NCBI GenBank assembly: GCA_028868305.1
Contig: JAGWUS010000017.1
Span: 1-59,805, forward strand
Source of the DNA: Burkholderiales bacterium
GTDB taxonomy: Bacteria; Pseudomonadota; Gammaproteobacteria; Burkholderiales; Burkholderiaceae_C
Reading direction: 5' to 3'
DNA length: 59,805 bases
Shown here: positions 1-7,633 of the stretch, one piece after another
Numbering within the stretch: position 1 is the stretch's first letter
Layout of the letters: each line of letters starts with the position of its first letter
Notes under the pieces: generated by a model
Database searches by the model: none
Seen by the model: only the letters and a program-made list of their open reading frames with translations
Told to the model about the DNA's origin: nothing
Position numbers and translations under genes: made by a program

Positions 1-1
1 A

Positions 2-121
2 ACCTTCGCCACCCGCATCCAAGCCATCGAAGCCCTCAAAGCCACCCACCGCGCCGCCCTGGCCCAGCTGGACGCCCTTTTCGCCTCGCTGCAGCAGCGG
101 GCGTTCGCAGGGGAGTTGTAG
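2..121 (+). CDS. hsdS: Type I restriction specificity subunit HsdS, C-terminal end (partial)
   Basis: The window opens inside an open frame of 39 codons ending in TAG. The peptide begins TFATRIQAIEALKATHRAAL and ends LQQRAFAGEL, which is the usual C-terminal helix of type I S subunits, the part that follows the second target-recognition domain and packs on HsdM. HsdS gives a type I R-M complex its DNA specificity. The rest of hsdS and presumably hsdM lie to the left, outside the window; hsdR follows at 1703. The same 121 bp recurs at 825-945 with only synonymous changes plus a different stop codon, so this is one of two copies of the gene end. Confidence 0.85.
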   Translation, partial: TFATRIQAIEALKATHRAALAQLDALFASLQQRAFAGEL

Positions 122-148
122 TTTGCTGATCATTTAAGGAGAGAAGAC

Positions 149-796
149 TTGATACTTAAGGATGGAGAGGCTAAGCAGGCAATGCGAGGTTGGGCTATTA
201 GGCCGCGCCAATTTTTGGGTAAAAAATCGTGGTTGAAGTTGTTACCGTTCCCCATTTCCAACGGTCCAACTCTTCCCTACTTGCATCAGGCTGGAGGGGG
301 GCTTGAGACAAACCCGGATGGGCTTTACGCTCACTTTGAAGGGCAATGTGTGGATTTGGTTGCAATTGAGCATTGCTCATCTCTGCAGAACTTCTACGAC
401 AAACGTTCTAGGTATCGCGCTGATGTCGGTTCACGGGTGCTTGCGCTCCCGACGGAATGGTGTTTCGACTGGGACGTGTTAGTGCATGGAGGGCAAGGCG
501 GGACGTATATCAAGATGGGCGTTATGGTTAATAAACTTGCGCGTACAAAAAAAGCCAAGTGGATGGGGCCGCGACTTGGAAACTCAACAAGGGCAATCGA
601 TTGGAAATTTCCGGTGCGAAAGCTGTTAGTTGTCTATTTTCTAAAACCGGATCATTACGAGAAGTGCAAGAAAGAAATTACTTTGGATCGGCACGAATTG
701 TTCACCACGCATTCACGTTTGAAGCAGGTAACCTCGTGGGCATTTCGTCGTTGGTTGCTGGAGCATCTGGAACTGCGCTCTTATTTTGGTCGGTAG
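149..796 (+). CDS. Unrecognised 215-residue protein inserted behind hsdS
   Basis: This open frame starts with TTG at 149 behind a good ribosome site (TAAGGAG at 135-141). I do not recognise the product. It is rich in Trp, Arg, Lys, Cys and His, has no membrane segment and no signal peptide. A central block reads CVDLVAIEH and then FYDKRSRYRADVG; the C-terminus is basic and aromatic (WAFRRWLLEHLELRSYFGR). Codon use differs from the neighbours, with ATA, AAA and many T-ending codons and visibly lower GC, which suggests transfer. It sits exactly between two copies of the hsdS 3' end and upstream of the MntA/HepT pair, so a role linked to restriction or to protecting the locus is possible, but this is inference from position only. 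Confidence 0.7.
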   Translation: MILKDGEAKQAMRGWAIRPRQFLGKKSWLKLLPFPISNGPTLPYLHQAGGGLETNPDGLYAHFEGQCVDLVAIEHCSSLQNFYDKRSRYRADVGSRVLALPTEWCFDWDVLVHGGQGGTYIKMGVMVNKLARTKKAKWMGPRLGNSTRAIDWKFPVRKLLVVYFLKPDHYEKCKKEITLDRHELFTTHSRLKQVTSWAFRRWLLEHLELRSYFGR

Positions 797-825
797 CGTT
801 GCGGCATAAACGTCCCCTTTAACTA

Positions 826-945
826 ACCTTCGCCACCCGCATCCAAGCCATCGAAGCCCTCAAAGCCACCCACCGCGCGGCCCTGGCCCAACTGGACGCC
901 CTGTTCGCCTCGCTGCAGCAGCGGGCGTTTGCGGGGGAGTTGTGA
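826..945 (+). pseudogene. Second copy of the hsdS 3' end (gene fragment)
   Basis: This stretch repeats the 39-codon C-terminal end of hsdS found at 2-121, now closed by TGA instead of TAG. I count seven base differences across the 121 bp; five are synonymous and two lie in the stop codon, so the encoded peptide is identical. It has no start codon or ribosome site of its own and is not in frame with the preceding 215-residue gene. The synonymous-only pattern implies that both copies spent time under selection in functional hsdS genes, as expected if a foreign hsdS allele plus cargo gene replaced the resident one and left the old tail behind. Confidence 0.85.
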
Positions 946-980
946 TAAAACGAATGACCTTGCTACGAGGAACCTGACCC

Positions 981-1271
981 ATGCGTCCATCCATTGCACT
1001 GCAAACCCATCGCGATGCGATTCGCGCCATTGCCCTCAGGCACCGGGTGACGAATGTGCGCGTGTTTGGCTCCGTGGTCCATGGCGACGACACCGAGGGC
1101 AGCGATCTGGACATCCTGGTAGAGCCCACGTCCGAGACCACCATGATGGACATTGGCGCCATTCGCTATGAACTCAAAGAGCTGCTAGGTATTCCGGTGG
1201 ATGTGCTTACGCCCCGCGCCCTGCCCGATCATTTCCGGGGCACTGTGTTGCAGGAAGCAGTAGCAGTATGA
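981..1271 (+). CDS. mntA: MntA-type minimal nucleotidyltransferase antitoxin
   Basis: A 96-residue protein with the minimal nucleotidyltransferase signature: G30-S31 followed by D42-L43-D44 (GS...SDLDILVE). Family members neutralise the partner HepT toxin by transferring AMP groups onto a tyrosine next to the RNase site. A GAGGA ribosome site precedes the ATG by about 10 bases. The stop codon overlaps the start of hepT by four bases (ATGA), so the two are translationally coupled. The position, between an hsdS tail and hsdR, places this toxin-antitoxin pair inside a type I restriction operon. A housekeeping nucleotidyltransferase is unlikely because of size and partner. Confidence 0.9.
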   Translation: MRPSIALQTHRDAIRAIALRHRVTNVRVFGSVVHGDDTEGSDLDILVEPTSETTMMDIGAIRYELKELLGIPVDVLTPRALPDHFRGTVLQEAVAV

Positions 1272-1633
1272 GCAAAGCCGATGTCTTGCGTCTGTCCGAC
1301 TATTTAGGACACATCGTTCAGGCCATTGATCGCATCCAGCGTTATGTGGACGATATGACTGAGCCCACTTTTTTGCTGGACGAGAAAACGCAAGACGCCG
1401 TGATCCGGAATTTTGAAATCATTGGCGAAGCATCTAACAACGTTCGTCGATACCATCCGAACTTCTTGACCCAGCACCCCGAGGTTCCACTCAATTTTGC
1501 CTACGAGATGCGTAACGCTCTCGCTCACGGCTATTTCAAAGTTGATTTTGAAGTGGTGTGGAAAACCATTCACACCGATCTGCCTGAACTTCGGGCACAA
1601 GTGGCTGCACTTGTTGGTACTCAAAAAAATTGA
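1268..1633 (+). CDS. hepT: HepT-type HEPN RNase toxin
   Basis: A 121-residue all-helical HEPN/DUF86 protein. The RX4HXY signature is intact at residues 82-89 (RNALAHGY): the Arg and His form the RNase site and the Tyr is the residue that MntA modifies in characterised pairs. Helix 1-2 region LGHIVQAIDRIQRYVDDM and the RNFEIIGEAS block are also typical. Start overlaps mntA by four bases. The stop codon (1631-1633) lies inside the first of two palindromes that run up to the hsdR start. Expected to act as a growth-arresting RNase when MntA is lost or titrated, which would guard the restriction locus against loss; the guarding role is inference. Confidence 0.92.
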   Translation: MSKADVLRLSDYLGHIVQAIDRIQRYVDDMTEPTFLLDEKTQDAVIRNFEIIGEASNNVRRYHPNFLTQHPEVPLNFAYEMRNALAHGYFKVDFEVVWKTIHTDLPELRAQVAALVGTQKN

Positions 1634-1699
1634 CCCCATGAGGTCAAATCTGCCGCTTTTTCAAGCAAATCGCCTGCTTTTGACCCTATGGGGTCAAAA
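1629..1699. promoter_or_regulatory. Tandem operator-like palindromes before hsdR
   Basis: Two near-identical imperfect palindromes, TTGACCCCATGAGGTCAA (1630-1647) and TTTGACCCTATGGGGTCAAA (1679-1698), have centres 50 bp apart, close to five helical turns. The first overlaps the hepT stop, the second covers the ATG at 1688 and ends four bases before the hsdR start at 1703. Such paired sites fit a dimeric regulator of hsdR; alternatives are a short terminator-like structure or a dispersed repeat. No known regulator can be assigned from sequence. Confidence 0.5.
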
Positions 1700-1702
1700 A
1701 TA

Positions 1703-4700
1703 ATGGCCTCCAATTTCTCGTTCCTGCAGCCCGAATGGCCAGCGCTCTATTCCGAAGCCATCAAGGCCGAGCAGGCCGCGTTGACCGACCCGCGCACCGC
1801 CTGCTTCTATGCCCGGCGCACGCTGGAGCTGGCGGTGGTGTGGCTGTTCCAGGCCGAGGGCGGGCGCTCTGGCCGCCTGCAAATGCCCTACAAGCCCGAC
1901 CTATCGGCCTTTTTGTTTGAGCCCAGTTTCAAGGTGCTGGTGGGCCCCGCGCTGCACGCCAAGATGGATGTGGTGCGCAAGCAGGGCAACAACGCCGTGC
2001 ACAGTGCGCGGCCTATCACCGCGCTTGACGCCACCGCCGTGTTGCGCGAGCTGTTTCAGGTGGCGTTTTGGTTGGCGCGCAACTACGGGCGCAATGTGGC
2101 CGCACGGCCCGATCCGGCGTTGCAGTTCCGCGCTGATTGGTTGCCACGCCCCTTGGACGCCGCAGCCGGGCAAGCGGCAGCCCAGGCTAGCGCGCAAGCC
2201 ACACAAGCCGCGTTGCAGAAGCTGACCAGCTTGGCCGACGAGCTGGCCGCGCGCGACTCAGCCCTTACCGCTGCCCAACAGAAAACCGCCGCACTGGACG
2301 CCGAGCTGGCCGAGTTGCGCGCCGAGGTGGCCGCCGCCAAAGCGGCCAACACGGTCACACCCGACACGCACGACTACAACGAGGCCGAGACGCGCGACCT
2401 CTACATCGACCTGCTGCTCAAGGAAGCGGGTTGGAAGCTGGACCAAGCACGCGACCGCGAATTTGAAGTGCAGGGCATGCCCAACAACCAAGGCGTGGGC
2501 TATGTGGACTATGTGCTGTGGGGCGACGACGGCAAGCCGCTGGCCGTGGTGGAAGCCAAGCGCACCCGGCGCGACGCGCGTGTGGGCCAGCAGCAGGCCA
2601 AACTGTATGCCGACTGCCTGCAAACCCAGTTTGGCCAGCGCCCGCTGATCTACACCACCAACGGCTACGAGCACTGGTTCTGGGACGACACCACCTACCC
2701 GCCCCGGCCTGTGCAGGGCTTCCACAAAAAGGACGAACTGCAACTGCTGGTGCAGCGCCGCACCTCGGCCAAGCCGCTGGCGGGTGTGACCATCAACCCC
2801 GAGATCGTAGAGCGGCACTACCAGCTGCGCGCCATCCGTCGCATTGGCGAAACCTTTGAACGCGACCGCCAGCGCAAGGCCCTGGTGGTGATGGCCACGG
2901 GCGCCGGCAAGACCCGCACCGTGATTGCGCTGGTGGACCTGCTGCGGCGCGCCAACTGGGCCAAGCGCATCTTGTTTCTGGCCGACCGCGTGGCGCTGGT
3001 GAACCAGGCGGCCAATGCTTTTAAGGCGCACTTGCCCGATGCGGCGGCGGTGAATCTGGTGACGGATAAAGCCACTGAAGGGCGTGTGTACGTGAGCACC
3101 TACCCCACCATGATGGGCTTGATCAACGAAACCGACGAAGGTTTGCGCCGCTTTGGCGTGGGGCACTTTGACCTGATCATCGTGGACGAGGCGCATCGCT
3201 CCATCTACCAAAAATACAAAGCCATCTTTGCCTACTTTGATGCCCTGCTGGTGGGCTTGACCGCAACGCCCAAGGACGAAATTGACCGCAATACCTACGG
3301 CTTGTTTGGTCTGGAAGACGGTGTGCCGACCGACGCCTACGGCCTGGAAGGTGCGATTGCCGAGGGCTACCTGGTGCCGCCGCGCGCGGTGTCGGTGCCG
3401 CTGAAGTTCCAGCGCGAGGGCATCAAATACGCCGAGCTGAGCGAAGACGAGCGCGCGCAGTGGGACGAACTGGACTGGGACGATGAAGGCCACGCCCCCG
3501 ACGAGGTGGGCGCCGAGGCAGTGAACAAGTGGCTGTTCAACACCGACACCGTAGACAAGGTGCTGGAGCTGCTGATGACCCAGGGCCACAAGGTGGCAGG
3601 CGGTGACCGGCTGGGCAAGACGATTGTGTTCGCCAAAAACAATGCGCATGCCAACTTTATCGCCGAGCGCTTCAACGCCAACTACCCGCACTACGCGGGG
3701 CAATTTGCCCGCGTGGTTACCTACAAAACGGAGTACGCGCAGAGCCTGATTGACGACTTTTCGGTCAAGGAGAAAGCCCCGCACATCGCCATCTCTGTGG
3801 ACATGCTGGACACCGGCATTGACGTGCCCGAGGTGGTGAACCTGGTGTTCTTCAAGATCGTGCGCTCCAAGGCCAAGTTCTGGCAGATGGTGGGGCGCGG
3901 CACACGCCTGTGCAAAGACTTGTTTGGCCCGGAGCAGGACAAGCAGGAGTTTTTGATTTTCGATTTCTGCCAGAACCTGGAGTTCTTCAGCCAGAACCTC
4001 GAAGGCAGCAAGGGCAATGTGGCCGAGCCGTTGAGCCAGAAGACGTTCAAGGCGCGGCTGGAGCTGTTGGGCGCGCTGGACGAGCAACTGGCGCAGGAGC
4101 AGGGCGCTGGCGGTGCCAAGGTGGCGGAGCCTGCTGCTGGCTACGGCCTTACCGCCGCTGCCATGCGCTTTGATACGGCCAGCCACTTGCATGCGGTGGT
4201 GGCGGGCATGCGACTGGATAACTTTGTGGTGCGCCCGCAGCGCCGCTGGGTGGAGTCATGGAGCGACGCCAAGGCATGGCACAAGGTGACCGGCGACCAA
4301 TTGGTGGAGCTGGCACAGCATGTGTCGGGCCTGCCCAGTAGCGTGCGCGATGACGATGAAGAAGCCAAGCGTTTCGACTTGCTCATGCTGCGCACCCAGC
4401 TGGGCGCAGCCCGTGGCGATGTGGGCTATGCCCGCCTGCGCGAACAGGTGCGCGCGCTGGCCGATGGCTTGAGTGAACTCGGCAGCATTCCCGATGTAAA
4501 AAAGCACATGGTGCTGATCGAGGCGGTGGCTGGCGAGGAATGGTGGCAGGACGTGACCCTGCCCATGCTGGAGCAAGCACGCAGGCACTTGCGCGGGCTC
4601 ATCAAGCTGCTGGAGAAGACGCGGCGCAAGGTGGTCTACACCGACTTTGAGGATGCCGTAGGCGAAACCTCCGAGGTGGCCTTGCCCTTGGGCGGCAGTG

Positions 4701-5179
4701 CGGGCGACTTTGAGCGCTTCCGGCTCAAGGTGCGGGCCTTCCTGCGCACGCATGAAAACCACATCACCTTGCACAAGCTGCGCCGCAACCAGCCGCTCAC
4801 CGCGACCGACCTGGCTGAGCTGGAGCGCCTGCTGATTGACAGCGGCACAGGTACCGCGCAGGACGTGTCGCGCGCCGGGCAGGAGGCCCATGGGCTGGGC
4901 CTGTTTGTGCGTGGGCTGGTGGGGCTGGACCGTGAGACCGCCACGCAGGCGCTCAACGGTTTTGTGGCCGGCAAGACGCTGAGCGCCAACCAGCTGGAGT
5001 TTGTGAACCTGATCGTCACCCACCTGACCGAGCGTGGCGTGATGGAGGCGGCACTGCTGTATGAGCCGCCCTTTACCAACTTCGCACCCCAGGGGCCGGA
5101 TGCGCTGTTCACGTCAGCGCAGGTGGACGAGCTGTTTGGCGTGCTGGTCCAGATCAAGGCCACTGCGCGGGCGGCTTAG
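1703..5179 (+). CDS. hsdR: Type I restriction endonuclease subunit R (HsdR)
   Basis: About 1158 residues, the ATP-dependent translocase and nuclease of a type I R-M system. In order: an N-terminal DUF4145 domain (about 10-130), a coiled Ala/Gln-rich linker, a PD-(D/E)XK nuclease block near 270-285 (YVDYVLW ... VVEAKR), a DEAD-like helicase with Walker A ATGAGKTR near 397 and VDEAH near 493, a second RecA domain ending GRGTRLCKDLFG near 731, and an EcoEI-type C-terminal domain. I prefer ATG 1703 because GGGGT lies eight bases upstream; an in-frame ATG at 1688 has no ribosome site and falls in a palindrome. No damage is seen, so the complex should be able to cut if hsdM is present to the left. 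Confidence 0.95.
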   Translation: MASNFSFLQPEWPALYSEAIKAEQAALTDPRTACFYARRTLELAVVWLFQAEGGRSGRLQMPYKPDLSAFLFEPSFKVLVGPALHAKMDVVRKQGNNAVHSARPITALDATAVLRELFQVAFWLARNYGRNVAARPDPALQFRADWLPRPLDAAAGQAAAQASAQATQAALQKLTSLADELAARDSALTAAQQKTAALDAELAELRAEVAAAKAANTVTPDTHDYNEAETRDLYIDLLLKEAGWKLDQARDREFEVQGMPNNQGVGYVDYVLWGDDGKPLAVVEAKRTRRDARVGQQQAKLYADCLQTQFGQRPLIYTTNGYEHWFWDDTTYPPRPVQGFHKKDELQLLVQRRTSAKPLAGVTINPEIVERHYQLRAIRRIGETFERDRQRKALVVMATGAGKTRTVIALVDLLRRANWAKRILFLADRVALVNQAANAFKAHLPDAAAVNLVTDKATEGRVYVSTYPTMMGLINETDEGLRRFGVGHFDLIIVDEAHRSIYQKYKAIFAYFDALLVGLTATPKDEIDRNTYGLFGLEDGVPTDAYGLEGAIAEGYLVPPRAVSVPLKFQREGIKYAELSEDERAQWDELDWDDEGHAPDEVGAEAVNKWLFNTDTVDKVLELLMTQGHKVAGGDRLGKTIVFAKNNAHANFIAERFNANYPHYAGQFARVVTYKTEYAQSLIDDFSVKEKAPHIAISVDMLDTGIDVPEVVNLVFFKIVRSKAKFWQMVGRGTRLCKDLFGPEQDKQEFLIFDFCQNLEFFSQNLEGSKGNVAEPLSQKTFKARLELLGALDEQLAQEQGAGGAKVAEPAAGYGLTAAAMRFDTASHLHAVVAGMRLDNFVVRPQRRWVESWSDAKAWHKVTGDQLVELAQHVSGLPSSVRDDDEEAKRFDLLMLRTQLGAARGDVGYARLREQVRALADGLSELGSIPDVKKHMVLIEAVAGEEWWQDVTLPMLEQARRHLRGLIKLLEKTRRKVVYTDFEDAVGETSEVALPLGGSAGDFERFRLKVRAFLRTHENHITLHKLRRNQPLTATDLAELERLLIDSGTGTAQDVSRAGQEAHGLGLFVRGLVGLDRETATQALNGFVAGKTLSANQLEFVNLIVTHLTERGVMEAALLYEPPFTNFAPQGPDALFTSAQVDELFGVLVQIKATARAA

Positions 5180-5183
5180 TGCC

Positions 5184-5237
5184 AAATTGGCCTCTAGCCC
5201 CCGTGGAATGTGCGCAAGCAGCTATCTATTTAGTAGC
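5184..5237 (+). repeat. 54-bp dispersed element, copy A
   Basis: This copy starts AAATTGGCC, carries the core TAGCCCCCGTGGAATGTGC and ends in the 17-nt hairpin GCTATCTATTTAGTAGC. It lies between the convergent hsdR and oxidoreductase genes; its last bases encode the final residues (ATK) and TAG stop of the oxidoreductase on the opposite strand. Confidence 0.8.
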
Positions 5238-6266
5238 AACCTGCAGCACCAGCTTGCCGAAGTTTTCGCCGTTGAACAGCTTGAGCAGGGTTTCTGGGAA
5301 GGTCTGCAGGCCGACCACCACGTCTTCCTTGCTTTTCATGCGCCCGTCCTTGATGTAGCCTGCCATCTCGGCAATCGCCAGGTGGTAGCGGTCGGCGTAG
5401 TCGAACACCACGATGCCTTCCATGCGGGCGCGGTTGACCAGCAGGCTCAGGTAGTTCTTGGGGCCTTGCACGGCGGTGGTGTTGTTGTACTGGCTGATAG
5501 CGCCACAGATGATGATGCGCGCCTTGCGGTTGATTTTGGCCAGCACGTCGTCGAGGATTTCGCCGCCCACGTTGTCGAAGTAGATGTCCACGCCCTTGGG
5601 GCAGTGCTCTTTGAGTCCGGCGCGCACCGCGCCAGGGCCGGCCTTGTAGTCGATGCAGGCGTCAAAGCCTAGCTCCTTGACTACCCACTCGCACTTGGCG
5701 GCGCCACCGGCAATACCCACCACGCGGCAACCTTTGATTTTGGCCATCTGGCCTACGGTCTGGCCCACGGCGCCGGCGGCACCGGACACCACCACGGTCT
5801 CGCCGGGCTGGGGCATGCCCACGTCCATCAGGCCAAAGTAGCCGGTCATGCCAGGCATGCCCAGCACGTTGAGCCATTGGGTCAGGGTGCCTAGTGACAA
5901 GTCGATTTTTACCAGGCCATTGCGTTTGATGTCTTCCTGCGCAATGGTGATGTATTCCTGTACGCCAAATGTGGCGCTTGCATGGTCACCCACGGCAAAC
6001 TTCGGGTTTTTTGAGGCGATCACCACACCCACGCCACCGGCGCGCATGACTTCGCCAATGCCCACGGGCGGTATGTAGCTCTTGCCTTCGTTCATCCAGC
6101 CACGCATGGCCGGGTCCAGGGATAGGGCCAGGGTCTTGAGCGTTACGCCGCCCTCAGCCGGTTCGGTGACTGGCTCGGTGGTGTGGCTCCAGTCGGTGGC
6201 TTTGGGTATGCCCACAGGGCGGGCGGCCAGACGAATCTGGTGGTTGACGAGGTTGGCAAGTGACAT
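5226..6266 (-). CDS. Zinc-independent NADPH-dependent oxidoreductase (CurA/leukotriene B4 dehydrogenase-like MDR)
   Basis: About 346 residues of the medium-chain dehydrogenase/reductase superfamily that reduces alpha,beta-enones with NADPH. The N-terminal block LALSLDPAMRGWM and the nucleotide-binding stretch VSGAAGAVGQTVGQMAKI followed by GCRVVGIAGG are characteristic; FDNVGGEILD and the C-terminal FPETLLKLFNGENFGKLVLQV match the CurA/YncB group. I chose ATG 6266 (MSLANLVNHQIRLAARP) because family members start there and a GGAG site precedes it; the longer frame adds 33 unrelated residues. Monocistronic. The last three codons and stop come from dispersed element copy A. Substrate cannot be read from sequence. 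Confidence 0.88.
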   Translation of the reverse strand: MSLANLVNHQIRLAARPVGIPKATDWSHTTEPVTEPAEGGVTLKTLALSLDPAMRGWMNEGKSYIPPVGIGEVMRAGGVGVVIASKNPKFAVGDHASATFGVQEYITIAQEDIKRNGLVKIDLSLGTLTQWLNVLGMPGMTGYFGLMDVGMPQPGETVVVSGAAGAVGQTVGQMAKIKGCRVVGIAGGAAKCEWVVKELGFDACIDYKAGPGAVRAGLKEHCPKGVDIYFDNVGGEILDDVLAKINRKARIIICGAISQYNNTTAVQGPKNYLSLLVNRARMEGIVVFDYADRYHLAIAEMAGYIKDGRMKSKEDVVVGLQTFPETLLKLFNGENFGKLVLQVATK

Positions 6267-6376
6267 GGGGGGCTCCGCTGCAAAAGAATGAAGTGGCGGA
6301 TGGTAGCCCTGCCCAGGGCCTTGCGGCGTAGCCGAGGTGACAGACCCTCGGGGGGCTGTGGTCAAGCCGCCAGCGG

Positions 6377-6988
6377 CTACATGGCGATGTAGCGACCCGC
6401 GCGGTGGTTGGTGGCCAGCGTCTGGTTGAGTGCCACGGCGCCCAGTACCGATAGCGCAATATGCCGCCAGTCGGTCAGGGCAAAGGCGCCCAGCACGATG
6501 GCGCAGTCCAGCGCCATCTGGATGCGGCCGGCACGCCAGCCAAAGCGCTCCTGCAGGTACAGCACCAGCACATTGAAGCCGCCCAGGCTGGAGCGGTGGC
6601 GAAACAGGATCAGCATGCCAGTGCCCATGAGCAGGCCGCCAAGCACTGCAGTGAACAGTGGATTGAGGTCGCCGAAATGCACCAGTTGCGGCACCAGATT
6701 GCTGAACACGGCCATCAGGCCCACGGCTGAAAAGGTCTTGAGGGTGAATGGTTTGCCCATGCGCTTCCAGGCCAGGCCGTAAAAGGGCAGGTTGATCAGG
6801 AAGAAGACCAGGCCGAAATTCCAGCCGGTGGCGTAGTGCAGCAGGAATGCCACGCCGGCTGTGCCGCCGGTCAGCAGGCCGATGTGGCCGAACATGACAA
6901 TACCCAGGGACACAAACAGGGTGCCGGTGACCAGCGCCTGCACGTCCTCGACAAGGCCGTGTCGCAGGGCTGGCTGTTCAGCGCCCAT
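6377..6988 (-). CDS. YitT/DUF161-family membrane protein
   Basis: About 203 residues with five or six hydrophobic helices and the conserved HIGLLTGGTAGVAFLLHY and FNLVPQL-type blocks of the YitT family, whose members lie in the cytoplasmic membrane and whose function is not established. It lacks the C-terminal cytoplasmic DUF2179 domain of larger homologues. The ATG at 6988 overlaps the TGA of the upstream hemerythrin gene by one base (TGATG), so the two are translationally coupled. The longer frame to 7177 reads through the hemerythrin gene in another frame and is not credible. Confidence 0.8.
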   Translation of the reverse strand: MGAEQPALRHGLVEDVQALVTGTLFVSLGIVMFGHIGLLTGGTAGVAFLLHYATGWNFGLVFFLINLPFYGLAWKRMGKPFTLKTFSAVGLMAVFSNLVPQLVHFGDLNPLFTAVLGGLLMGTGMLILFRHRSSLGGFNVLVLYLQERFGWRAGRIQMALDCAIVLGAFALTDWRHIALSVLGAVALNQTLATNHRAGRYIAM

Positions 6989-7506
6989 CAGGCCGCGGTG
7001 GCCTGTTCGGTAGCCGGTTCGGCGGTATCGCCACAGGTGCTGCCACCACAGCCGTGAATCTGCCCGGAGGGAAGCGCCTGGGGCTGGCTGATGGCGCCGG
7101 TGACCGGGTCGTAGCCGGCAGAGCGCAGGTGCAATGCCAGGGAAGCATCCATCGCCTGGGCGTGCTGGGGAAACCACAAACCCAGTTCATGGGCCATTTG
7201 GCGTACCACGGCCAGATCGCCCGCCAGGCCACGCTTGCCGCCTTCGCGCATGACCTGCAGGATGATGCTGTGCTGGGACGAGTGGCAGTTGTCCGGGGAA
7301 AAACCGGTGTCCACCATCCATTTGTCTTCGCGGGCAAAGTGGTCATCGGTATGGTCAATCAGCGCCGCCCACTTCGAGAGCAGTGCCTGGTCCGACGCCT
7401 CGACGACTTCGGCTAGCAATTCCACAAATTCCTGGTGCGTGGTGTCCATCAAAGGCATGTCCAGGGACAGGGCTTCGCTCCATTGCAGTGTGGTGGGTTC
7501 GGTCAT
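6988..7506 (-). CDS. Bacteriohemerythrin-like protein with Cys-rich tail
   Basis: 172 residues. The four-helix hemerythrin domain shows the di-iron ligands: MDTTHQEFVELL (His and Glu), HTDDHFAREDKWM (His, His/Glu), and SSQHSIIL. Hemerythrins bind O2 or sense redox state through a di-iron centre. After the domain the protein carries an extension ending IHGCGGSTCGDTAEPATEQA with two cysteines, not part of the hemerythrin fold. The gene is divergent from the dioxygenase at 7634 and coupled to a YitT membrane protein, suggesting a joint membrane or O2-related role (inference). Confidence 0.88.
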   Translation of the reverse strand: MTEPTTLQWSEALSLDMPLMDTTHQEFVELLAEVVEASDQALLSKWAALIDHTDDHFAREDKWMVDTGFSPDNCHSSQHSIILQVMREGGKRGLAGDLAVVRQMAHELGLWFPQHAQAMDASLALHLRSAGYDPVTGAISQPQALPSGQIHGCGGSTCGDTAEPATEQATAA

Positions 7507-7633
7507 GGCGGGGTTCTCCAGAGATAGGCGCAGAGCTTATCCACTGCGCGGACGCGATCAGTTGACCCACGTCATGCCGGCATCATAAATCGTTCACCAA
7601 GTGACCTTAGCTGGGTGAGGGAGGCGGCAGATA

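Noticed and set aside
1688..1702. ATG at 1688 as hsdR start
   Set aside because: No ribosome site precedes it and it lies in a palindrome; ATG 1703 has GGGGT at good spacing.
2258..4192. 644-residue open frame on the minus strand
   Set aside because: It lies entirely opposite hsdR, has the His/Gln/Val-rich bias of an antisense frame in GC-rich DNA and shows no domain.
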